A stretch of 64,000 nt of DNA, taken from positions 1-64,000 of the forward strand of contig JANXSF010000008.1 of assembly GCA_025352795.1 (NCBI GenBank), in the 5' to 3' direction. Of this stretch, positions 34,012 to 43,436 are shown in pieces (the first letter of the stretch is position 1; each line of letters opens with the position of its first letter). The notes beneath the pieces were generated by a model. It was given only the letters and a program-made list of their open reading frames with translations, ran no database searches and had not been told where the DNA came from. The DNA comes from Acidobacteriota bacterium (lineage in GTDB: Bacteria; Acidobacteriota; Terriglobia; Bryobacterales; Bryobacteraceae). The position numbers were made by a program, and so were the translations under genes.

Positions 34012-35109
34012 GTGCGCATTGGAATTACTTGTTATCCAACCTACGGTGGATCGGGCATTGTCGCCACAGAGCTAGGACTTGAGTTGGCTAAGCGCGGGCA
34101 TCAGGTGCATTTCATCAGCTATGCCCACCCGATCCGCCTTGCCGACAACCCTGGAATTTTTTATCACGAAGTTGAAGTCAGCAATTATCCACTGTTCCAA
34201 TATCCGCCGTATTGTCTGGCGTTGGCTTCCAGAATGGCCGAAGTTGCGGCCAATGAAAAGCTTGACCTGTTGCACGTGCACTACGCCATTCCACACTCCG
34301 TATCGGCTATGCTGGCCCGCGGAATGCTTGAAAAAGATCGTCGACTCCCGTTTGTCACTACCTTGCATGGAACCGACATCACGCTGGTTGGCGTGGACAG
34401 ATCCTACTTTCCTATCACCAAATATTCCATTGAACAATCGGACGGGGTGACGGCCATCAGCAACAATTTAAGACAGCAGACGGTGGACGTTTTCGGCATC
34501 AGGAATCCCATTGAAGTAATTCATAATTTCGTTTGTACAGAAACCTATCGTCCGCAACCGGAAAAACGCAGTGCACGCAAGACCATGCTGCATATTTCCA
34601 ACTTTCGACCGGTGAAGCGAGTTCTGGATTGCATCCGAATTTTAGCCGAAGTTCGACAACATACCGATGCTGATCTTTGGATGATCGGCGATGGTCCGGA
34701 TCGCGGTGCAGCGGAACGGCTGGTGAGCGAACTGGGTTTGACTGGGCATGTAAAGTTTCTGGGCAAACAAAATAATATTCCTGATTTGTTACCGCAGGGC
34801 CATGTTCTACTGCTGCCCAGTGAATCGGAAAGTTTTGGTTTAGCGGCGCTAGAAGCCATGTCTTGCGGGTTGGTGCCAGTGGCGACCAGAGTAGGCGGGG
34901 TGCCGGAACTGATTGATGAAAGCGTTACGGGATATTTATGTCCGGTAGGGGACATTGCCGCACAGGCAGCTTGTGCGACCTCACTTTTGTTGAACGATTC
35001 ACTTCGCGATGCGATGGGAATTGCCGCAAGAAATACGGCGGAGAGCCGGTTCAACACAAAAATGATTATTCCGCAATATGAATCCATCTACCGTCAGGTG
35101 ACTGCTTAG
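34012..35109 (+). CDS. bshA: N-acetyl-alpha-D-glucosaminyl L-malate synthase BshA (GT4)
   Basis: A 365-residue GT-B enzyme that joins GlcNAc to L-malate, the first step of bacillithiol synthesis. Diagnostic stretches are MRIGITCYPTYGGSGIVATELG, HFISYAHPIRL, HVHYAIPHS, TLHGTDITLVG, VIHNFVCTETY and ESFGLAALEAMSCG. The start is GTG. Bacillithiol or related thiols are known in some Acidobacteria. The third enzyme BshC is not in this window; a divergent PIG-L deacetylase may supply the second step. Confidence 0.92.
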   Translation: MRIGITCYPTYGGSGIVATELGLELAKRGHQVHFISYAHPIRLADNPGIFYHEVEVSNYPLFQYPPYCLALASRMAEVAANEKLDLLHVHYAIPHSVSAMLARGMLEKDRRLPFVTTLHGTDITLVGVDRSYFPITKYSIEQSDGVTAISNNLRQQTVDVFGIRNPIEVIHNFVCTETYRPQPEKRSARKTMLHISNFRPVKRVLDCIRILAEVRQHTDADLWMIGDGPDRGAAERLVSELGLTGHVKFLGKQNNIPDLLPQGHVLLLPSESESFGLAALEAMSCGLVPVATRVGGVPELIDESVTGYLCPVGDIAAQAACATSLLLNDSLRDAMGIAARNTAESRFNTKMIIPQYESIYRQVTA

Positions 35110-35118
35110 GAGCTGTTT

Positions 35119-35754
35119 TCAAATCCACCCTTGCCATCGGTAGTAAAGTATTTTTGTTGTTTCATCGACTAAATCAAAAAATACTGGAAGTCTGCCTCGC
35201 CATCTTGATCCACGCTTGAGCCCTTCAGGAAAAGGACGGGGGGACACCTCCATACCCGCTTTACGAAAAACTCGAAGCGCTCTGTACATGTGAATATCAC
35301 TGCTCAACAACACTTTGCGTCCGGCCAGTTTTTCGAGAATAGGCTTAACGGCAAGGGCATTTTCATACGTGGAACGGGACTGCGTTTCCAGCACCATAAC
35401 TTCTTGAGGAATCCCATGGCTCACTAGGAAATCTCGCATCAAAATCGAAACGGGAGGTCCGCCAGTTGATCCACCGGACAGAACAATTGTTTTGTATTTT
35501 CGTTCTCTATAGGCAAGGATCGTGTACACGCAACGGCCATAGGTATTGTCACCCAGAATTCCTTGATCAAGCGCCCCACCGGCCAGGACAATGAGAATTT
35601 CTCTTTGATCTTTTGCTGGATCATTTGCCAGATCCAGAGGCCAATCACCAGATAGCCAGTTGGACCACCACAAGACCAGCGGAGTGCAGAGGATTATTAA
35701 CACAAGGCCGCCAAGCAATGCCAGTGCGGTTGTAACGTGTTTCAGCCATTTCAT
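35119..35754 (-). CDS. YdcF/SanA/ElyC-like DUF218 membrane protein
   Basis: A 211-residue protein with one N-terminal membrane segment (VTTALALLGGLVLIILCTPLVLWW) and a DUF218 domain: ILIVLAGGALDQG, TIVLSGGSTGGPP, ESRSTYENA-like QSRSTYENALAVKPIL and LLSSDIHMYRALRVF. E. coli relatives (SanA, ElyC, YdcF) affect cell-envelope integrity; the reaction is not established. The ATG at 35754 overlaps the stop of the beta-helix gene, so the two are co-translated. Confidence 0.86.
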   Translation of the reverse strand: MKWLKHVTTALALLGGLVLIILCTPLVLWWSNWLSGDWPLDLANDPAKDQREILIVLAGGALDQGILGDNTYGRCVYTILAYRERKYKTIVLSGGSTGGPPVSILMRDFLVSHGIPQEVMVLETQSRSTYENALAVKPILEKLAGRKVLLSSDIHMYRALRVFRKAGMEVSPRPFPEGLKRGSRWRGRLPVFFDLVDETTKILYYRWQGWI

Positions 35755-38300
35755 TTCGTGGTCCGCACCGATCCTCTTTCGGTTGCTCCACCACACATCA
35801 AACGGTAGTAATAATCGGTACCAGGATTGAGCGCCAAATTCCGCATCTGACCATTGTCATCGGCTTCCTGTTTGTTCTGGCCCACCTGAAATTTACGAAC
35901 TAATCTATCCTCACTTTGCGATGCGCGCTTGTTGGAACGGTCAGAATCAGCGCGAATAAAGTAGTCTGGCCGAAGTGCGTTTACCACCTGGTAGGAGCCA
36001 AGATCCGTCGTCAAATTACTATTCGGACTTACTTCCAACTGGCATCCCATAGTCTTCATGACAACGGGAACCCGCCAACTAAACAGCAACGAGTGGGCTT
36101 CCGCAGTTACACTCAATTCCCGAATCACAGCGACTTCTTCCATGTTTACACCCAGATCTTTTCCATCAGTGCCAGCGTTGGAATAAGGGGAACCAGGCAT
36201 CAGCGAAAAATCATTCTTCTGAGCATTGCGAAATTGTGGAGCATAAGTGCCGTCAATAAAATTACCTCGGCAATCCTCTGGGTCGCAAGGCTGAATGGCG
36301 CTGCCGCTTCCAACCATTGTGTTGTTGCGAAAGGAAACGTTTTTCAACAAGTCTGCGGCCACCATGGTTTTCACCTGACCCAGGCCGCCACCCATGTACG
36401 AAAACGGAAATAAGTTATTGCGGAAGCTTACATTTTCAATGGGCTGACCAGCATCCGCTTCCAATCGGAATAGTCGCGCATATTCAATTCCTGGCTTCCA
36501 ATTGGGATTTTCATACACCGTGTTATTTTCAAATTGGTAGTTTTTCCCGCGACAGCAAATGTAAAAAGGTGCTTTGTAAAAGTTCAACTTTGGATCAGCT
36601 TTGAAGTAAGGAGAATCGTACACCATCAGATTGTTCTTCATGATAATGTTTTCCGTCCGTACGGGATAGGGGGTGTCTTCACCCATAATTTGGATTGCGC
36701 CCGCAACATTCTTGAAGTAGTTCCCATACACCTGCACTTTGTCCACTTTTTGCCAAGGATTGGCGGAATACATAATGTTCAGATTTGTTTCGGCAACCTC
36801 ACTGCCGTAGGGCTCACTCATCATAAATCGATGCCCAGACTTATCTGCTGATACCAAGGTTCTCCATTGGTACTTCGCGCCCAATACTTTGGATCCCGTG
36901 TCCACTCCGATAACATGCCCGGCCATTGGATTCGCAAATTTGAGTTGCGGACAAGTCAACACAGTTTTAGCCGCATCCAGGCTGCAAGTTCCTTCTCCTG
37001 GAAAAGTAAATGATCTGGCACTGAAGGTGAATCCGTACCATTGCGACCCACCGCCGGAGAACTGGTTTTCACAAGTATTCCAACGAAAAATAGCATTGAG
37101 TCCGGTCTTCAGCTCAGAACAATTTTTAACAATGCTGCGGTTGGCATCGCCGACGTAGGTTGGAGAGGTTGGATAGTGTTTGGGGCTGGTATAAAAATGA
37201 TTATGTTCCAGCATAATGCCACTGATAATGGGGTTGCCTGTCGTGAAATCAGCAGCCCGAGCACCGAAGATGAAGGGAATCCCAATGGCACAACAGGTAT
37301 AGTTATTTCGAATTGTGAAGGGACCAAAAGACAACCCGACATTGGCTATGTAGGTTTCCTCATCGGATGGCCTGGGCATCATATCATCCACAAAATTATT
37401 GAGGAAGGAAAATCCTTTGACCTTCATGTTGATGGTATTTTTCCAACTGCTGCCCAGTTGATGATCATTGTAAAAAAGTGACCGGTCGAAGCTAATCCGC
37501 TGTGGCAAATCGCCTTCCCCAGCCATCGGTTCACTCAAACCAATTTCAAGGAAGGAATAGAGCGTGTAGGGCACCACTCCAATTTTTTGGAAGCCAACGC
37601 CAACGAACTTGAGTCCAGCTACTTTGTCTTCAACACCAAGCAGGGCGCGGTTTGCGGAATCTCCGACTAGCTGCAGGGTGGGTATTAAAGGCCTGTAGGA
37701 TGGCGTAATACGCATGTCCGCATCGGGCAACCAATCCTTCTTGGTGGTGGTGATAGTGATCTCATTGCCTTCACGGCAATTCTTTTTTGACGAGTCGTAA
37801 CGGATTAAAAATTTATCGGCAAACAGCGTCATTCCAGGATTTGTATAGGGGACATTCAAAATCGGAGAAACGGCGGTCAGAGTTAAAGTATTCAAGCTGG
37901 GTACTTCTGTGACAGGAAATTGATTGTCGTTTAATGAAGCGACCGTTCCGTCGAGTCCGGTAAGTTTAAGCTTATCCCCAACTACAAAATCGTGAGAATA
38001 AGAAGTGGTCACCGTCATGGTGGACCCATTGAAAACAATACTGGCCACTTCGGCACCGGTGCGCACAAATGCTCCAGCTTCAATTTGAATCTCATCCCCA
38101 CATTTTGCAAGGTCCAAGCCTTTCTGAAGGTTTTCACGATTGACGGGCGAGAGTGTGCCGCCTTCGGATGTGATTCGAATGACACCGCCTGGTCCCGACC
38201 GAAGGAACCAAATACCCAAGAACGCAAGAATAGCCGCCCCTGTCAGTAAGGGTGCCAATATTAGCCAAAGAGTTTTATTTTTGAAAGCCTGAAGCTGCAT
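35751..38300 (-). CDS. Membrane-anchored right-handed beta-helix protein
   Basis: An 849-residue protein with an N-terminal membrane anchor (LWLILAPLLTGAAILAFLGIWFL) and an extracytoplasmic body. The middle consists of parallel beta-helix-like repeats rich in N-N and F-x-N-N phrases (FLNNFVDDMMP, IRNNYTCCAIGIPFIFG, MKNNLMVYDSP, FENNTVYENPN, FRNNLFPFSY, FRNNTMVGSG), as in pectate-lyase-like folds. The C-terminal 130 residues look like a fibronectin-III module (SLLFSWRVP, LNPGTDYYYRLMCGG). It may bind or cleave a polysaccharide. No catalytic site is evident. Start region carries a 20-bp tandem repeat. Confidence 0.75.
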   Translation of the reverse strand: MQLQAFKNKTLWLILAPLLTGAAILAFLGIWFLRSGPGGVIRITSEGGTLSPVNRENLQKGLDLAKCGDEIQIEAGAFVRTGAEVASIVFNGSTMTVTTSYSHDFVVGDKLKLTGLDGTVASLNDNQFPVTEVPSLNTLTLTAVSPILNVPYTNPGMTLFADKFLIRYDSSKKNCREGNEITITTTKKDWLPDADMRITPSYRPLIPTLQLVGDSANRALLGVEDKVAGLKFVGVGFQKIGVVPYTLYSFLEIGLSEPMAGEGDLPQRISFDRSLFYNDHQLGSSWKNTINMKVKGFSFLNNFVDDMMPRPSDEETYIANVGLSFGPFTIRNNYTCCAIGIPFIFGARAADFTTGNPIISGIMLEHNHFYTSPKHYPTSPTYVGDANRSIVKNCSELKTGLNAIFRWNTCENQFSGGGSQWYGFTFSARSFTFPGEGTCSLDAAKTVLTCPQLKFANPMAGHVIGVDTGSKVLGAKYQWRTLVSADKSGHRFMMSEPYGSEVAETNLNIMYSANPWQKVDKVQVYGNYFKNVAGAIQIMGEDTPYPVRTENIIMKNNLMVYDSPYFKADPKLNFYKAPFYICCRGKNYQFENNTVYENPNWKPGIEYARLFRLEADAGQPIENVSFRNNLFPFSYMGGGLGQVKTMVAADLLKNVSFRNNTMVGSGSAIQPCDPEDCRGNFIDGTYAPQFRNAQKNDFSLMPGSPYSNAGTDGKDLGVNMEEVAVIRELSVTAEAHSLLFSWRVPVVMKTMGCQLEVSPNSNLTTDLGSYQVVNALRPDYFIRADSDRSNKRASQSEDRLVRKFQVGQNKQEADDNGQMRNLALNPGTDYYYRLMCGGATERGSVRTTK

Positions 38301-38307
38301 GAAGAAA

Positions 38308-38347
38308 CTGGTGAAGCTTCAATTCTACTGGCGAAGCTTTAATTCTA
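38308..38347. repeat. Two tandem 20-bp repeats in a divergent promoter region
   Basis: CTGGTGAAGCTTCAATTCTA (38308-38327) is followed directly by CTGGCGAAGCTTTAATTCTA (38328-38347), with two differences. Each copy contains AAGCTT. They lie 8 bp upstream of the beta-helix gene start, between it and thrC on the other strand, and could be paired regulator sites. Confidence 0.6.
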
Positions 38348-38398
38348 CAAGATCAATGGTCCCAGGAAAGCGATTGTTCGCTATGATGGGAAATTCTT

Positions 38399-39577
38399 AT
38401 GACCACAATCACACACCTGGAATGCAGTGTCACTGGCGAACGGTATGAAGCCGGTAAACTGCACAATCTTTCCACAGGCGGCTGGCCCCTGTTGGTTCGA
38501 TACGATTTGCAAAAGGTGAAAGAAAACTGGAATCGTGATTGGTTGGCCAATGGACCCCGAAGCATGTGGCGCTATGCCCCAGTGCTTCCGGCCCAAAAAC
38601 CAAGTTCAATCATCAGCCTTGGCGAGGGTTGGACCCCTTTGCTTCGGTTGAGCCGGATGGGATCGAAATTGGGTATGAAAGAACTTTGGCTGAAGGATGA
38701 AGGGATCAATCCTACAGGATCTTTCAAGGCCAGAGGACTTTCCTGCTGCATCACTATGTGTGCCGAATTAGGTGTGAAAAAAGTAGCTATTCCTTCGGCA
38801 GGTAACGCTGCCAGCGCCATGGCTGCTTACGCTGCGGCAGCAGGTATGGAAGCTCATATCTTTATGCCTAAGGACGTTCCGCAATCCAATTTCATTGAGT
38901 GCAAGGCGTTTGGAGCGCATGTGACTTTGATTGACGGATTAATCAGCGACTGCGCGAAAATTGTGGGCGATCGTAAGGAAGCCGAAGGCTGGTTCGACGT
39001 TTCAACGCTGAAAGAACCCTATCGCATTGAAGGCAAGAAGACCATGGGGTATGAATTGGCTGAGCAGATGCGGTGGAACTTGCCTGATGTAATTTTTTAC
39101 CCAACTGGCGGAGGCGTTGGCATCATCGGCATGTGGAAGGCGTTTGATGAAATGGAGAAGATTGGCTGGATCGGGTCGAAGCGACCGAAGATGATCGCAG
39201 TGCAGGTGGAAGGCTGCCAGCCTGTTGTGCGGGCCTTTGAACAAGGCGCGGAACGCAGTGAATTCTGGCAGAACGCCACAACCTGCGCCAGCGGTTTGCG
39301 TGTACCCAAGCCCTTGGGAGACTTTTTAATTCTGAAAGCTGTTCGGGAATCTGGTGGGACAGCCATTGCCGTGAGCGATGATGAATTGCTGGATGCGGGG
39401 GTCCGCTTGGCCGCTGATGAAGGGCAGTTTATTGCACCAGAAGGCGCGGCCTGTGTAGCGGCTCTGGAGAAATTGCTGGCCAGTGGATTCTTGAAGCCCG
39501 AAGAACAGATGGTGATTTACAATACTGGTTCCGGGTTGAAATACCTGGAAGCTTATTCAACGCTTTACCCGCGTTAA
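38399..39577 (+). CDS. thrC: Threonine synthase
   Basis: A 392-residue PLP enzyme converting O-phosphohomoserine to threonine. The cofactor lysine is Lys110 in NPTGSFKARG. The glycine-rich phosphate loop is FYPTGGGVGIIGMWKA, and IPSAGNAASAMAAYAA binds the substrate carboxylate. The short N-terminal Cys-containing part (LECSVTGERYEAGKLHNLS) is typical of the archaeal/plant-like class II enzyme. ATG start at 38399. No other threonine-pathway genes are adjacent. Confidence 0.93.
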   Translation: MTTITHLECSVTGERYEAGKLHNLSTGGWPLLVRYDLQKVKENWNRDWLANGPRSMWRYAPVLPAQKPSSIISLGEGWTPLLRLSRMGSKLGMKELWLKDEGINPTGSFKARGLSCCITMCAELGVKKVAIPSAGNAASAMAAYAAAAGMEAHIFMPKDVPQSNFIECKAFGAHVTLIDGLISDCAKIVGDRKEAEGWFDVSTLKEPYRIEGKKTMGYELAEQMRWNLPDVIFYPTGGGVGIIGMWKAFDEMEKIGWIGSKRPKMIAVQVEGCQPVVRAFEQGAERSEFWQNATTCASGLRVPKPLGDFLILKAVRESGGTAIAVSDDELLDAGVRLAADEGQFIAPEGAACVAALEKLLASGFLKPEEQMVIYNTGSGLKYLEAYSTLYPR

Positions 39578-39629
39578 GGTGTCTGCGGAAATCGCAACTT
39601 CTAAACCCTAACAGTGTTTTAATGACCTT

Positions 39630-42218
39630 ATGCCTTTTCGCGTGATTGTTGCAGTGCTGATGGTGTGCCTTGCTGGTCAGGGCCTCAACGGTCAAACTTG
39701 CAGTTCCATAATTTTGACCCCAAGTTCAGCCACGGCAAAAGCGGCCGGAGATAACCTTACCTTTTCGGCTTCAGGAAATCCCACGAATTGTTTGAAGGCA
39801 GCTACTTCCGATGTTCCATGGATCACAGTTTCGTTTGGCGGAGGCATGTCAAATCCATCGACGTTCGGAATCACGGTTGCGGCGAACCCCAGTTCCCAAG
39901 CACGCGTCGGTTCGGTCAATGTGAACGGTTCGTCGTTCAGCGTGACGCAATCGGGCATCACTTGTTCCTATAGTGTTGGCAATGGCAGCGCCACCGTCGG
40001 AAGTGCAGCAGGCTCGGGCACAATCAATTTGAATTCACCAACAGGCTGTAATTGGACAGCTTTGCCAAGTGATTCCTGGCTAAGACCAGCAGATACTTCT
40101 GGTTCAGGATCGAGCACAATAACCTACAGTTACGACGCCAATACGACAGCAGCTTCAAGGTCGGCATCGATTCAAATCGGCACTGCAACTTTCAATGTCA
40201 CGCAATCGGCAGCTTGTAGCTTCACACTCAATCCTGGTTCCCAATCGATTAGTTCCTCAGCCCTTACTGGGTCCATCGCCATTACAGCGAACGTTTCCAG
40301 TTGTAGCCGTACCGCCGTTAGCGATGCAACGTGGTTGACCATGTCTTCAGGAGCATCGGGCACTGGAAACGGAACCATTGCCTGGACGGCCACGGTGAAC
40401 AACACGCCCAATGCCCGTACAGCTCGTATTACTGTTGGCGATGCCGTGTTCACGCTGCAACAAGCGGGCGGCAGTTGTGTGTATTTGATTTCTCCGGCAA
40501 CGGCAACAGCGGTAGCAACGGGAGGATCAGGAAGCTTCAATATAACCACGCCATGCACTTGGCAGGTGGCATCGACAGCGATGTGGTTAACGGTGACATC
40601 GGACCAAAGTGGATCAGGCAACAGCCTAGTTAGCTGGGCGGCCACGGCGAATGCAACAGCCCAGGCAAGAACGGCTAGCATCACCATTGGTACAGCAGCC
40701 TTCACGGTAGCGCAAGCTGCGGCATCCTGCGACGTGAACATATCGCAAACCACTTTGGCTGCGGCAGCGGAAGGAATTTCCAGTAACTTGGAAATCATTA
40801 CGAACGTCGGCTGCAATTGGACAGCAACATCGAATGTTCCTTGGATCACATTTCAAAGTGCGGCCGCTGGAAACGGCGATGGCACGCTGGCTTTTTCAGT
40901 AGCAGCCAATGTGACGGCAACTACAAGAACTGGAAGTCTACTTGTGAATAACAAGGTGTTGACGGTGACCCAGTTGGGCCAGAACTGTGCAGTTGCCATT
41001 AGTCCGGCAAACGCTTCAGTGCTTGCATCCGGATCCAGCGGCAGCATTGCAGTAACCACCAACTGCGCTTGGACCGCCCGGAGTTCAGCCGCATGGTTAA
41101 CGCTGACAGGGGCCCAGTCTGGCAGTGCAAACGGCCAGGTTGATTATGGCGTGGCGGTCAATCCAGGGGCCGCAATTCGAACGGGCACCATCACCATCAA
41201 TGGGCAAATATTTACTGTTACTCAATCAGGCGGAAGTTGCACCTTAACTTTATTACCCACATCTGCCAGCATTGCTGGGACCACAAGCACTGGCAGATTC
41301 AACGTGCAAGGTTCAGCAGGATGCAGTTGGCAGCCCGCATCAGATTCCCCGTGGCTCACCATTCCATCCTGGTCTAGCGTGAATGGAAGTGGCGCGGTGG
41401 ATTTTGCAGCATCGGCAAATCCTTCAGGCACGCCAAGGGCTGGGACCATCAAGGTAGGCTCAGAAACGTTCAGCGTGAATCAAGCTGGTTCTTTACCAGT
41501 TATTTCTTTGAATGGAGTTGTGAATGCTGCCAGCTATGCGTCGGCAGCCATCTCTCCGGGACTGATTGTGACTGTGTTCGGCACTTTTCTGGGACCGCAA
41601 ACTTTGGCGACAGCGCAAGTATCGACCGACGGAAAATCGCTCACCAAAGATTTACAGAGTTCGCAGGTTTTGTTTGATGGAGTGCCTGGGGCCATGATTT
41701 ATTCCAGTGCCACGCAAGCGAGCGCGGTGGTTCCCTACTCCGTTTCAGGCAAACCCAACACCAAAGTTACTGTGCAATATCAAGGCATCACTTCCGCTGA
41801 AGTGACGGTTCCGGTGACTGCAGTGGTGCCTGCAATCTTCACGTTGGATCAATCAGGCAAAGGGCAAGGCGCGGTGCTACTGAACGATAACGTCAGCGTC
41901 AACGGACCTACCAATGCCGCAGCAAGGAATTCCATCATTGTAGTATTTGCTACCGGGGAAGGAATCACTAATCCGGTGGGAGTGGATGGGAAATTAACCG
42001 TTGCTCCGTTACCTGTTCCTGTAGCCACTCGAAGCGCCCGCATCGGGAACATTGATGCTCCCATCGTTTATGTTGGCGGGGCTCCGGGATTGGTTGCTGG
42101 TTTAGTGCAACTGAATATTCGCGTTCCACAAACAGCTCCAGTGGGCAACGCCGTACCACTGGTAATCACCATAGGCGCGGCCACAACACAAGCCAACGTT
42201 ACGATTGCGGTACGCTAA
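39630..42218 (+). CDS. Secreted protein with seven BACON-like repeats and Solibacter-type C-terminal domain
   Basis: An 862-residue exported protein (MPFRVIVAVLMVCLAGQGLNGQ). From about residue 23 to 620 it has seven repeats of about 85 residues, each ending FxVTQ-like and built around a Cys pair, W-L/I-T and R-T-x-x-I: for example CNWTALPSDSWLRP, SCSRTAVSDATWLTM, CTWQVASTAMWLTV, CNWTATSNVPWITF, CAWTARSSAAWLTL and CSWQPASDSPWLTI. These resemble BACON domains. The last 230 residues (GVVNAASYASAAISPGLIV to the end) match the domain described from Solibacter usitatus proteins (TIGR03437). Probably a cell-surface adhesive or glycan-binding protein; function unproven. Confidence 0.88.
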   Translation: MPFRVIVAVLMVCLAGQGLNGQTCSSIILTPSSATAKAAGDNLTFSASGNPTNCLKAATSDVPWITVSFGGGMSNPSTFGITVAANPSSQARVGSVNVNGSSFSVTQSGITCSYSVGNGSATVGSAAGSGTINLNSPTGCNWTALPSDSWLRPADTSGSGSSTITYSYDANTTAASRSASIQIGTATFNVTQSAACSFTLNPGSQSISSSALTGSIAITANVSSCSRTAVSDATWLTMSSGASGTGNGTIAWTATVNNTPNARTARITVGDAVFTLQQAGGSCVYLISPATATAVATGGSGSFNITTPCTWQVASTAMWLTVTSDQSGSGNSLVSWAATANATAQARTASITIGTAAFTVAQAAASCDVNISQTTLAAAAEGISSNLEIITNVGCNWTATSNVPWITFQSAAAGNGDGTLAFSVAANVTATTRTGSLLVNNKVLTVTQLGQNCAVAISPANASVLASGSSGSIAVTTNCAWTARSSAAWLTLTGAQSGSANGQVDYGVAVNPGAAIRTGTITINGQIFTVTQSGGSCTLTLLPTSASIAGTTSTGRFNVQGSAGCSWQPASDSPWLTIPSWSSVNGSGAVDFAASANPSGTPRAGTIKVGSETFSVNQAGSLPVISLNGVVNAASYASAAISPGLIVTVFGTFLGPQTLATAQVSTDGKSLTKDLQSSQVLFDGVPGAMIYSSATQASAVVPYSVSGKPNTKVTVQYQGITSAEVTVPVTAVVPAIFTLDQSGKGQGAVLLNDNVSVNGPTNAAARNSIIVVFATGEGITNPVGVDGKLTVAPLPVPVATRSARIGNIDAPIVYVGGAPGLVAGLVQLNIRVPQTAPVGNAVPLVITIGAATTQANVTIAVR

Positions 42219-42223
42219 GTCTG

Positions 42224-42583
42224 ATGCGGATTCTGGGGATCATTCTGGCAGGAGGAGCGGGCAGTCTGTGCCGCTATTGGGTTTCTATTTGGGGCAATTC
42301 GTTGGGATCGCGCATGCCACTTGGAACCCTTGCAGTAAACATTGCCGGATGTTTCATTATTGGTTTAGTAGGCGCGCTGTTCCTGAAACGACCAGAGCAA
42401 GAAACTTTGCGAATCATTCTGATTACTGGGTTTCTTGGTGGCTTCACAACATTTTCCGCCTATAGCTGGGAAACCATTGCGCTATTCCGTCAAGGCTCCA
42501 TAGAAAGTGCACTGGCCTACGTGCTTGCCAGCAATTTGGGTGGGTTGACCGCAGCTTGGTTGGGTTACCGGTTAGGCCCTTAG
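42224..42583 (+). CDS. crcB: Fluoride channel CrcB/Fluc
   Basis: A 119-residue, four-helix membrane protein that forms dual-topology dimers exporting fluoride. Signatures are GGAGSLCRYWVS, the GTLAVNIAGCFIIGL helix with its channel Asn, and GFLGGFTTFSAYSWE with the polar TTFS track. It begins 5 bp after the BACON gene, leaving no room for a fluoride riboswitch directly upstream. Confidence 0.93.
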   Translation: MRILGIILAGGAGSLCRYWVSIWGNSLGSRMPLGTLAVNIAGCFIIGLVGALFLKRPEQETLRIILITGFLGGFTTFSAYSWETIALFRQGSIESALAYVLASNLGGLTAAWLGYRLGP

Positions 42584-42608
42584 TAACAAAATAAACGACA
42601 ATAGAAAC

Positions 42609-43436
42609 ATGTTTGTGACGATTGACGGAGTAAAGCTGCAACTGGCCCATCCTGTGGAATGGGAAGTGGCCTGGGTTGGCCAAGAAGATGTTATGCGGCA
42701 GTTACTGGCAGCTTGGCTGGTTATTGAAGAACGCGACGTGCCCATGAATCCGCGCCTTGTGGGGAAACCTGGCGTAGGCAAAACAACGCTTGCTTATGCA
42801 GCGGCAAAACGGTTGGGTCAGGAAATTTTTCTGCTACAAGCAACGTCCGATACTCGCCCGGAAGATTTACTGATCACGCCTGTGATTGAAGGCGAAGGCA
42901 AGTTGAAGTATGTGGCCAGTCCGCTGGTATCGGCCATGATTCGCGGCGGCATTTGCATTCTGGATGAAGGCAACAGAATGAGCGAAAAGAGCTGGGCTTC
43001 CATGGCACCGCTGCTGGATACGCGCCGCTATGTGGAATCCATTGTGACTGGGTTGAAGATCAAAGCCGACCCACGATTTCGAATTGTGGCCACCATGAAT
43101 GACGACGCTTCCACATTCGATTTACCGGAATATATTCACTCGCGATTACAGCCGCAAATTCTGATTGATTTCCCAGGGTTCGATGAAGAGCTGGCGATTC
43201 TGAAACAAAACCTGCCATTTTCAGAAGATGAAATGTTGGAATATGTAGCGGAATTCCTGCAGCATGCCCACGCTGGGGATGAACACTATACAGCCCGCGA
43301 TGGCATCAACATTGCCCGCTATGCAACCAAGCTGATTCATATGGCCAAGGATAGGTATGGTGCGCGCACTGCGCTGCATCAATCCATTCTCCACACGCTC
43401 GGCGAAGAGGCCCTGCGCTATGTCCCCAGAACTTGA
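42609..43436 (+). CDS. MoxR-family AAA+ ATPase
   Basis: A 275-residue cytoplasmic AAA+ protein of the MoxR group, chaperone-like ATPases that usually work with a VWA-domain partner. Walker A is GKPGVGKTT at 52-60, Walker B ICILDE at 115-120, sensor 1 is MNDD with Asn164, and the arginine-finger region is EYIHSRLQPQI. MSEKSWASMAPLLDTRRYVE is the typical MoxR segment. The following gene overlaps it by 17 bp, so the pair is tightly coupled; the partner is not a VWA protein. Confidence 0.9.
   Translation: MFVTIDGVKLQLAHPVEWEVAWVGQEDVMRQLLAAWLVIEERDVPMNPRLVGKPGVGKTTLAYAAAKRLGQEIFLLQATSDTRPEDLLITPVIEGEGKLKYVASPLVSAMIRGGICILDEGNRMSEKSWASMAPLLDTRRYVESIVTGLKIKADPRFRIVATMNDDASTFDLPEYIHSRLQPQILIDFPGFDEELAILKQNLPFSEDEMLEYVAEFLQHAHAGDEHYTARDGINIARYATKLIHMAKDRYGARTALHQSILHTLGEEALRYVPRT

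Noticed and set aside
40172-40849. 225-codon minus-strand frame inside the BACON protein gene
   Set aside because: It is a shadow of the repetitive, Ala/Thr-rich coding strand and has no independent features.
42218-42224. Fluoride riboswitch for crcB
   Set aside because: Only 5 bp separate crcB from the preceding gene, and no riboswitch-like fold is expected inside that coding sequence.
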